A stretch of DNA of 7,922 bases from NCBI GenBank assembly GCA_964469815.1, contig CAYXZC010000070.1, positions 1-7,922 of the forward strand. Reading direction: 5' to 3'. The notes under the pieces were generated by a model. That model had not been told where the DNA came from, searched no databases, and saw only the letters and a list, made by a program, of their open reading frames with translations. Each line of letters starts with the position of its first letter. Within the stretch, counting starts at the first letter, position 1. This stretch comes from MGBC163016 sp964469815. Its GTDB lineage: Bacteria; Actinomycetota; Coriobacteriia; Coriobacteriales; Eggerthellaceae. The position numbers and the translations under genes were made by a program. Of the stretch, positions 1 to 5,496 are shown piece after piece.

Positions 1-772
1 CCGCACACAGATCGGTTGCAATATCGCCGTGAAGGTTCGGCAAAACGAGCACATCGAACTGGGACGGATCCATCACCATGTTCATGCAGATCGCCTCGAT
101 GATCTAGTCGTTGAAGTCGATCTTGCCCTCGTATTCCTTGGCGACCTCGCGCGCCGTGCGAAGGAAAAGCCCGTCGGAGTGCTTCATGATGTTAGCCTTG
201 TGCGCCGCGGTGACGAGATGGCGCCCCTGCTTCACCGCATAGTCGAACGCGAACTCGACGATGTTTCGCGAAGCGGTGATCGAGATCGGCTTGATGGAGA
301 TGCCCGAGTCAGTACGGATCTTGCCCAAACCGTGCGAATAGACGAACTCGATGAGCTCCTTCGCCTCCGGCGTGCCCTCTTCGAATTCGATGCCGGCGTA
401 GAGATCCTCGGTGTTCTCACGCACGATGACGAGGTCGACATCGTTGTAGCGGCCGCCCGCGCCGGGGATGGAGATCACAGGGCGCAGGTTCACGTAAAGG
501 TCGAGCTCCTTGCGAAGCGCCACGTTCACGCTGCGGAATCCCGTTCCCACAGGGGTGGTAACAGGGCCTTTGATGGCAACTTTGTTGCGCTTGACGGCTT
601 CGATGGTCTCATCGGGAAGCGGCGTGCCGAACTTGTCCATCACGCCTTCGCCGGCCTCGGCGATCTCCCAATCAATCTCGGCGCCGGATGCCGCCACCAC
701 GCGCTGCATGGCCGCGGATGTCTCCACGCCGATACCATCTCCGGGGATAAGGGTTACTGTGTGTCTTGCCAT
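1..772 (-). pseudogene. icd: Isocitrate dehydrogenase (NAD-type), interrupted by in-frame TAG and cut by window edge
   Basis: Encodes an isocitrate/isopropylmalate dehydrogenase-family enzyme, which oxidatively decarboxylates isocitrate to 2-oxoglutarate in the cytoplasm. The open part (104-772, 222 aa) starts at an ATG six bases after GAGGAG (779-784). It carries the N-terminal LIPGDGIG (8-15), the substrate motif SVNVALRKELDLYVNLRP (81-98; S81, N83, R87, R97), VRENTEDLYAG (117-127, Y125) and HKANIMK (191-197, catalytic K192). These point to isocitrate rather than isopropylmalate dehydrogenase. TAG at 104-106 is codon 223. Beyond it the same frame stays open to base 1 and reads IICM-type family sequence ending in VLPNLHGDIATDLCA, with metal-site Asp250 and Asp254. 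The 222-residue product would therefore lack the metal ligands and the C-terminal half of the large domain. The frame is otherwise intact, so this is a recent nonsense change, a sequencing error, or read-through. The family identity is secure; the broken status is likely but unproven. Confidence 0.85.
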
Positions 773-801
773 TTCATGCTCCTCGTTTTGTGAATCATAA
801 T

Positions 802-870
802 GTCATCCCGCGCTCCCACCCGTCATCCCGAGCTTCCTTACCCGTCATCCCGAGCGAAGTCGAGGGATCT
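802..870. repeat. Dispersed intergenic repeat, three partial copies of GTCATCCCG
   Basis: The 130-base gap between the HEAT-like gene and isocitrate dehydrogenase contains GTCATCCCG at 802-810, 822-830 and 844-852, spaced 20 and 22 bases apart. The last two extend to GTCATCCCGAGC. The copy at 844 continues as GAAGTCGAGGGATCTC, so that ATCCC (848-852) and GGGAT (865-869) can pair as a short hairpin. Similar GTCATCCCGAGC-GAAGTCGAGGGATCT elements recur between genes in many bacterial genomes; that statement is from general knowledge and was not searched here. The unit is too short for CRISPR. It might act as a weak transcript end or mRNA stabiliser, but no T-run follows. A TATGAT at 794-799 on the minus strand could be a -10 for isocitrate dehydrogenase, without a recognisable -35. 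Confidence 0.6.
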
Positions 871-902
871 CCAACTGCGAAGAGTATTCGGGAGTCATTT
901 CC

Positions 903-1514
903 CTACTTCTTCTTCGCCAAGTTCTCCTCGATCTGCGTGGCGCGCTTCTTGAGCGTGCCTTTGCCGTTCTCCGCATCGAACTTCATGCGCGTGGCGAGCT
1001 CTTCGGCAACGGACGGCGCGAGCTTTCCCGCCGAGAAATCCACCACAGCGATCAGCATGTCCTGAAATTCGAGGTCGCCGTGATAGCACTGGATTCCCTC
1101 GTCGATGAGTCCCCAGACCTTCTCGGAGCGAGCCTCCGTTGTGGCACCGAGACGGCAAAGGAAGCGCATCGCAGCCAAGCGAAGGGGCCCTGAATCCTCA
1201 TCAAAGAGTGCGTTCTCCGCACCGACGATGGCCTTCTCGCAATTGCGCGAATCGACCGGCACGAGCTCGGTGAGAGCATCGAGCGCCTCCCAGCGGGTCT
1301 GCGCCTCGGGGCGTTCAAGCGCCTCGAGGATGACGCCGATGTGTTCGGACATCTTCGGCGGGTTCTCACGCGTCATGGCGGCCACTATTGCGGCGGCCTT
1401 CTGACGCTCGCGACGGCTACCGTCCGAAAGAGTTTCTATGTATGATTCGATCTTCTTCTTGCTCTTGAGGGCTTCGGTTGCTTCTTGCTTGACATCGTCG
1501 GCTCTGCTGGTCAC
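903..1514 (-). CDS. HEAT-repeat-like alpha-helical protein of unknown function
   Basis: A 203-residue, highly charged soluble protein with no signal peptide or membrane segment. I do not recognise a named family. Its pattern of paired amphipathic helices looks like HEAT/ARM repeats. The clearest unit is PEAQTRWEALDALTELV at about 69-85, with similar units at about 34-66, 88-122 and 126-165. A basic, helical tail ends in Lys-Lys-Lys. Such folds are protein-interaction scaffolds, so a partner-binding role is inference only. The start is GTG at 1512-1514: a TAA lies directly upstream in frame, the next Met is residue 47, and AGGAG (1525-1529) sits ten bases upstream. The stop is TAG; reading past it would run into the dispersed repeat, so the stop is natural. 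Base composition matches isocitrate dehydrogenase, not the sugar genes, so it belongs to the chromosomal backbone. Confidence 0.75.
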   Translation of the reverse strand: MTSRADDVKQEATEALKSKKKIESYIETLSDGSRRERQKAAAIVAAMTRENPPKMSEHIGVILEALERPEAQTRWEALDALTELVPVDSRNCEKAIVGAENALFDEDSGPLRLAAMRFLCRLGATTEARSEKVWGLIDEGIQCYHGDLEFQDMLIAVVDFSAGKLAPSVAEELATRMKFDAENGKGTLKKRATQIEENLAKKK

Positions 1515-1577
1515 TTACGTTCAGCTCCTAACTGGGCTCTGGCTGGATAGGTGCGATCTCGAAATGTTGCGCAATCC

Positions 1578-1595
1578 CCGATTCGCCGCGATCGG
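1578..1595. other. Short hairpin in the leader of the HEAT-like gene
   Basis: CCGAT (1578-1582) and ATCGG (1591-1595) form a perfect five-pair stem with an eight-base loop, between the candidate -10 box and the GTG start at 1514. It is too small and isolated to assign to a known riboswitch or attenuator. The remainder of the 1515-1715 gap shows no tRNA, ORF with a ribosome site, or further repeat that I can support. Confidence 0.2.
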
Positions 1596-1643
1596 CTAAA
1601 GGGTGCAGATATCCAGATTGATTCGACTTTCTTTGATCTACGT

Positions 1644-1649
1644 ATTATA
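1644..1649 (-). promoter_or_regulatory. Candidate -10 box for the HEAT-like gene
   Basis: The minus strand reads TATAAT here, a perfect -10 consensus in the gap between rfbB and the HEAT-like gene. At spacings of 16-18 bases I see no sequence close to TTGACA, so it would need an activator or is a chance match. A start near 1637 would give a leader of about 120 bases containing a small hairpin (1578-1595). Confidence 0.35.
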
Positions 1650-1657
1650 GATGAATG

Positions 1658-1695
1658 CCGCCCACACCCGCATGCACACGCCAGCTGTGCGGGCG
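1658..1695 (-). terminator. Possible GC-rich stem-loop after rfbB
   Basis: About 20 bases after the rfbB stop, CGCCCACA (1659-1666) can pair with TGTGCGGGCG (1686-1695), apart from a two-base bulge, around a 19-base loop. It sits at the end of the polysaccharide operon, where a terminator is expected. There is no T-run on the minus strand, so intrinsic termination would be weak; the alternative is a transcript-end structure of another kind or chance pairing in GC-rich DNA. Confidence 0.25.
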
Positions 1696-1715
1696 AACGA
1701 TGCGGACGAGCGCTA

Positions 1716-2684
1716 TTAGGCAGTTACTTCATCTTCCCACCATTGATGGTTTTCGAGGTACCAATCAATGGTCGTCTGCAAATTCGTCTCGAAATCATCA
1801 AATACGGGTTGCCAGCCAAGTTCGCAGCGAAGCTTCGAGGAGTCGACCGGGTAATGCGGATCGTGCGCAATGCGATCTTCAACGTGCTCAATATCGCATG
1901 ATGTCTTTCCCATCTTCGATAGGATCATATCCAACACATGAGCATTGCTTAGTTCCTCGTTGCCGCTGACGATATAGCTCTCCCCGATCGCGCCGCGTTG
2001 AAGAATATTCCAAACCGCGCGTGAGTGATCTCGCACGTAGAGCCAATTGCGCCGATTAGATCCATCGCCATAAAGAACAGCCTTCCGACCCGTTGCCAGC
2101 CTTACAATCTGTCTGGGAATGAACTTTTCGATATTCTGCCTAGGACCGAAGTTATTGGTGCTGTTAGAAATGGTCGCGCGGATACCATAGGTCTTCACCC
2201 ACGCCTTCACAAGCAGATCCGATGCAGCTTTGGATGCACTGTAAGGATTGGTCGGATCGAACCGCGCATTCTCATCAACAGCACCTTTCACAGAAAGCGG
2301 AAAACCGCCATAGACCTCATCGGTGGAAACATGATGCAGTCGAACACCATGCTTACGAACCGCCTCAAGCAGATTAAACGTACCCATGATGTTGGTTTCC
2401 ATGAATGGGCGTGGAACTTTAAGAGCGTTATCGTTGTGCGTTTCCGCTGCGAAGTGCACCACTGCATCAGATACGGAAACCGCCTTATCAACAGCATCCT
2501 GATCAAGCAGATCACCCTTGATCAGGTGAATACCAGCAGGGAGATTGTCGATCCTACCCGCGTAGGTTAGCGAGTCAAATACGACAATGTTCACATCAGG
2601 CGCAACTTCCGACACATAACGCACGAAGTCGCTACCCATGAACCCCGCTCCGCCCGTCACCAGTATGTTGCTGCAAATAACCAA
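1716..2684 (-). CDS. rfbB: dTDP-glucose 4,6-dehydratase
   Basis: Short-chain dehydrogenase fold enzyme that uses bound NAD+ to convert dTDP-glucose to dTDP-4-keto-6-deoxyglucose, the second step toward dTDP-rhamnose and other deoxysugars, in the cytoplasm. Visible motifs are GGAGFMG (11-17, NAD binding), HFAAETHNDN (77-86), STDEVYG (120-126, with the Asp122-Glu123 pair typical of the dehydratase), and catalytic Tyr148-x-x-x-Lys152 in PYSASK. Length (322 aa) is close to the usual 320-350. The C-terminal half carries the expected EKFIPRQI (186-193) and WLYVRDH (214-220) sequences. The start is uncertain: TTG at 2682-2684 is the first start codon after an in-frame TAG at 2688-2690, but it has no convincing Shine-Dalgarno site. 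It is last in the polysaccharide operon; rfbA, rfbC and rfbD are not in the window. Composition is intermediate between the backbone and the glycosyltransferase genes. Confidence 0.93.
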   Translation of the reverse strand: MVICSNILVTGGAGFMGSDFVRYVSEVAPDVNIVVFDSLTYAGRIDNLPAGIHLIKGDLLDQDAVDKAVSVSDAVVHFAAETHNDNALKVPRPFMETNIMGTFNLLEAVRKHGVRLHHVSTDEVYGGFPLSVKGAVDENARFDPTNPYSASKAASDLLVKAWVKTYGIRATISNSTNNFGPRQNIEKFIPRQIVRLATGRKAVLYGDGSNRRNWLYVRDHSRAVWNILQRGAIGESYIVSGNEELSNAHVLDMILSKMGKTSCDIEHVEDRIAHDPHYPVDSSKLRCELGWQPVFDDFETNLQTTIDWYLENHQWWEDEVTA

Positions 2685-2726
2685 ACGCTACATACTCGCA
2701 ATAGATAAAGCAATAATCATCGAAGC

Positions 2727-2731
2727 CATCA
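2727..2731 (-). promoter_or_regulatory. TGATG stop-start overlap upstream of rfbB
   Basis: The TGA stop of the DHHW gene (2729-2731) shares its A with an ATG (2727-2729), a classical translational-coupling arrangement. This ATG is in frame with rfbB, but TAG at 2688-2690 ends that frame after 13 codons, just before the TTG used here as the rfbB start. It is either a remnant of the original start, a tiny leader peptide, or coincidence. No Shine-Dalgarno site precedes it. Confidence 0.4.
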
Positions 2732-3955
2732 ATCGAAGTAATCGTCAGGTACGATAATGGCACTGGGATTCGCAACAAATATCACATCATCAGGATTCGA
2801 ACAATCAATTTCATACTCAAGATTTCCACGTTCTAGCTCTGGATGCCTAAAAACTTGAGAAACGTGTAATTCTTTATAGGATGTTGCAAGAGGTCGTTGG
2901 AGTGCGGCCCCATAAGAATTTGAAATCAATAGACAACACTTATCTCCAGATCCACCCGTAATGGTGCTAAGCGAAGGGATGCTGTCATAATAAGCATCAT
3001 AAAAGGCAAACTGTTTGCCAGCTTCAGGATAATCTTTGAATACATCATGATTGGCTCCATTGAATACATATCCATCGATCGTGTCCACTCTTAGATAGGA
3101 GAAATCATCTTCTACATCGAAAACAGATTCCTTGATAAGATCCCTTCCCCACCTCGCAGTTGCACCCGTATATTCGTAATCAGGCATAGGTATAAAAGTT
3201 CCGAAATTATTCTCTTGTAAATCTAAAGAATCAACGATTTGAGAATAGCCTTCTATTGCTCCAGAAATATTCCAATGGTGGTCTGTTGCAAAGAATTTTT
3301 CATAATATTCATCACCAATGCTATATCGTCTAGTTAATATTTCGACATTTTCGGATTCTTCAAGGATCGCATTCATAAACTCATAAGCATCTAAAGGATT
3401 ATAGTCATCGCTCATTAAAGCACTAGCAGGAGTGAATGACGGCTCTTCATAACCAAGTACAAGATAAATTATGAACCGCTTTTCCGGATATCTTTCAGCA
3501 ATTCTTTTCACACCTTCAGAAAAATACTCAAGTCTGTCAAAAACATCTTTACTATATGGCTCCGGCATATACGCTACAGAATCAAATTCAGGCGAATAAA
3601 CTTTGTCGCTGCCATAAAAAGTTGGATAACAAGACCAGTGTGTGACCAGATTGGAAGTCTCGATAGCCACACGCTGTAATGCCGCGCTGGTTATTATCGC
3701 ACCTGCTCTACAGGGAACATAATCCTCCACCTTATCCTCTAAAGCGGATTGTAAGCGACCGCTCGCCAAGCCATCCATGTTCAAATTATCTTTAACCCCA
3801 TATTTAATGCTCGCACCCTCCAAGTATTGAACTTCTTCCGATGTTATCCATCCGGGTAATTCGATCTTGAGAACATTCATTGCCCCGAACATGAGCACGG
3901 GACCAATGAAGATCAAACAAACTATTATTGAGAATACTTTGTTTTGAATATTCAA
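2729..3955 (-). CDS. Membrane-anchored DHHW / AlgX-AlgJ-like SGNH protein
   Basis: A 408-residue protein probably anchored in the membrane with its main domain outside, where members of this group are thought to take part in O-acetylation of polysaccharide beside an MBOAT protein. Residues 7-29 form an uncleaved hydrophobic anchor. The hallmark ATDHHWN follows at 223-229 (D225, H226 as Asp-His of the SGNH triad), and LLISNSYGAAL at about 342-352 supplies the likely nucleophile Ser347. The residue before it is Asn where many relatives have Asp or Thr. A TTG start at 3953-3955 is chosen because AAGGCGG (3961-3967) lies five bases upstream and the resulting N-terminus begins with the anchor. A longer reading from TTG at 4009 would add 18 residues and overlap the MBOAT gene by 44 bases without a ribosome site. 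Enzymatic activity is inferred, not seen. Confidence 0.8.
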   Translation of the reverse strand: MNIQNKVFSIIVCLIFIGPVLMFGAMNVLKIELPGWITSEEVQYLEGASIKYGVKDNLNMDGLASGRLQSALEDKVEDYVPCRAGAIITSAALQRVAIETSNLVTHWSCYPTFYGSDKVYSPEFDSVAYMPEPYSKDVFDRLEYFSEGVKRIAERYPEKRFIIYLVLGYEEPSFTPASALMSDDYNPLDAYEFMNAILEESENVEILTRRYSIGDEYYEKFFATDHHWNISGAIEGYSQIVDSLDLQENNFGTFIPMPDYEYTGATARWGRDLIKESVFDVEDDFSYLRVDTIDGYVFNGANHDVFKDYPEAGKQFAFYDAYYDSIPSLSTITGGSGDKCCLLISNSYGAALQRPLATSYKELHVSQVFRHPELERGNLEYEIDCSNPDDVIFVANPSAIIVPDDYFD

Positions 3956-3960
3956 AGCAG

Positions 3961-3967
3961 CCGCCTT
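3961..3967 (-). promoter_or_regulatory. Shine-Dalgarno site deciding the DHHW gene start
   Basis: The minus strand reads AAGGCGG, one mismatch from AAGGAGG, overlapping the TAA stop of the MBOAT gene. It is five bases upstream of TTG at 3953-3955, which favours that start and suggests coupled translation. Confidence 0.6.
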
Positions 3968-5489
3968 AAAACTGGAAATATATGAATGGATTGTAAGAAC
4001 TTGACACAACGCTCATGCATGACAGGATGAAGATCGCTAAAAGCGCAACATCAACAACTAAATTCACACAATTCGCAACTCGGATACGGTTCTTATCTAA
4101 AGCGCCCTCTATACTCACTGTACACGGCGGAACAAAATTGTTTCCCTTCTGAGGAGCAGCCACTATATCTTTATCCGACTCACCTTTGACCCATGCCTCT
4201 ATTTTCTTTCGCAAATAAGGCACCCAAGGAAGGGATCCAACTATCATGATCGGAATCAAGCTCACATAGCTCCATGATTGCAACTCCCAAAGAGTAGATG
4301 TCCCCGTTAGACCATAAGCACCAAACATTCCCATAGTCCAATCTGCGACTTGATGCAATCCTGTAACAGAAAAGAGCAACCATCCATAGAAGAATAGAAG
4401 AATGCACCATATATGGCTAACGAAAGACGGAAGTTTGGAGAGGGCTTTGGATATAAATAGCTTCTCCAAAAGGATCAATGCACCCCAATAAAGCCCCCAA
4501 AGCACGAAATTCCAAGCTGCACCATGCCAAATGCCTGTCAGTCCCCATACGATGAAGATGTTAAGGATAAATCTTCCATTAGAAACGCGGTTTCCGCCCA
4601 GAGGTATATAGACATAGTCTCGAAAAAAACCACCCAAGGTCATATGCCAACGCCGCCAGAATTCTGTAGCCGACTTTGAAATATAGGGATAATTGAAGTT
4701 CCTTGGATAATCGAATCCCATCATCTTTCCAAGTCCGATAGCCATATCGGAATAACCGGAAAAATCAAAGTATATCTGAAATGTATAAGCAAGCACTCCG
4801 CTGAAACATCCGATAAATCCAATGGCAGAGGCATCTTGCACCAACAGAGCATCTGCGAGGATGCCTGCAGTATTCGCTAAAAGCACCTTCTTGCCCATGC
4901 CAATACAAAACAACCTACAACCTTGAGCGAACTTAGCAAAAGTTACATACCTATTATCGATCTCATTCTCTATATCCGTATAACGAACTATCGGCCCAGC
5001 CACAAGTTGAGGGAACATAGCTATGTACATGCCAAGATATAGAGGATTCTTTTGCGGCCGGGCCTGACCTCTATATACATCAACGATATACGTTATCGCC
5101 TGAAGCGTAAAAAAAGAAATTCCGATCGGTAATGCAAGCTGAAGATCAACCAAGAACTCTTCGCCAAGAGCCCGATTGATGTTTTCCGCAATGAATCCTT
5201 GGTATTTATAAAAGCCTATGATGGCAACGTTTACAGCAACGCCCAAGGCCAGAACGAGTTTGGATTGTAATGATCTCTCCTTCGTCTTACTGATGATAAA
5301 CCCTATGGCCCAATTCAAAGCAATGGAACCGATCATCAAGAAAACGTATATCGGCTCACCCCATGCATAAAAGAACAGAGAGAAAATGAGCAGTATAACG
5401 TTTTTAGCAGGTCTCCATGGAACAAGAAAATAAATCGCAAAAAAGAGCGGCAGGAACGCAAACAGGAATATCGTACTTGAGAAAACCAT
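3966..5489 (-). CDS. MBOAT-family (AlgI-like) membrane O-acyltransferase
   Basis: A 507-residue polytopic membrane protein of the MBOAT superfamily, which in the AlgI, DltB and PatA branches passes acyl groups across the membrane to extracellular polymers. The N-terminus MVFSSTIFLFAFLP is the usual opening of this branch. YFDFSGYSDMAIGLGKMMG (240-258), TEFWRRWHMTLGGFFRDY (275-292, His282) and GIWHGAAWNFVLWG (319-332, His322, the invariant MBOAT histidine) are all present, as is the terminal YNPFIYFQF. Length fits the family. A hydrophilic stretch (about 426-470) separates the last membrane segments. The ATG at 5487-5489 is preferred over TTG at 5493-5495 because AAGG (5500-5503) is ten bases from the ATG but only four from the TTG. 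Its partner is the downstream DHHW protein. The acyl group and acceptor polymer cannot be read from the sequence. Confidence 0.93.
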   Translation of the reverse strand: MVFSSTIFLFAFLPLFFAIYFLVPWRPAKNVILLIFSLFFYAWGEPIYVFLMIGSIALNWAIGFIISKTKERSLQSKLVLALGVAVNVAIIGFYKYQGFIAENINRALGEEFLVDLQLALPIGISFFTLQAITYIVDVYRGQARPQKNPLYLGMYIAMFPQLVAGPIVRYTDIENEIDNRYVTFAKFAQGCRLFCIGMGKKVLLANTAGILADALLVQDASAIGFIGCFSGVLAYTFQIYFDFSGYSDMAIGLGKMMGFDYPRNFNYPYISKSATEFWRRWHMTLGGFFRDYVYIPLGGNRVSNGRFILNIFIVWGLTGIWHGAAWNFVLWGLYWGALILLEKLFISKALSKLPSFVSHIWCILLFFYGWLLFSVTGLHQVADWTMGMFGAYGLTGTSTLWELQSWSYVSLIPIMIVGSLPWVPYLRKKIEAWVKGESDKDIVAAPQKGNNFVPPCTVSIEGALDKNRIRVANCVNLVVDVALLAIFILSCMSVVSSSYNPFIYFQF

Positions 5490-5496
5490 TTTCAAA

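Noticed and set aside
104..106. Genome-wide reassignment of TAG to an amino acid
   Set aside because: TAG ends the HEAT-like gene at 903-905 just before the dispersed repeat, so it works as a normal stop; no pyl gene or suppressor tRNA is visible. A site-specific read-through is not excluded.
29..793. Long plus-strand ORF of 254 aa
   Set aside because: It lies antisense to isocitrate dehydrogenase, has no ribosome site, and its Arg/His/Asp-rich sequence is a typical mirror of a GC-rich gene. It stays open because the sense strand is constrained coding sequence.
802..870. Possible CRISPR array
   Set aside because: Shared unit is only 9-12 bases, three copies, spacers of 10-13 bases and no cas genes; it is a dispersed intergenic repeat.
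1531..1640. Possible tRNA in the gap upstream of the HEAT-like gene
   Set aside because: A TTCGA-like loop is present, but I could not pair acceptor, D, anticodon and T arms on either strand.
2025..2570. Plus-strand ORF of 181 aa
   Set aside because: Antisense to rfbB, whose motifs are unmistakable; the translated product shows no domain pattern and no ribosome site precedes it.
3966..4009. 44-base overlap between the DHHW and MBOAT genes
   Set aside because: It arises only if the DHHW gene starts at TTG 4009, which has no ribosome site. The TTG at 3955 with AAGGCGG upstream removes the overlap.
4623..4629. Runs of seven A (also 5109-5115) as phase-variation tracts in the MBOAT gene
   Set aside because: Seven bases is short for slippage switching, both encode conserved Phe-Phe pairs in frame, and the gene is intact.
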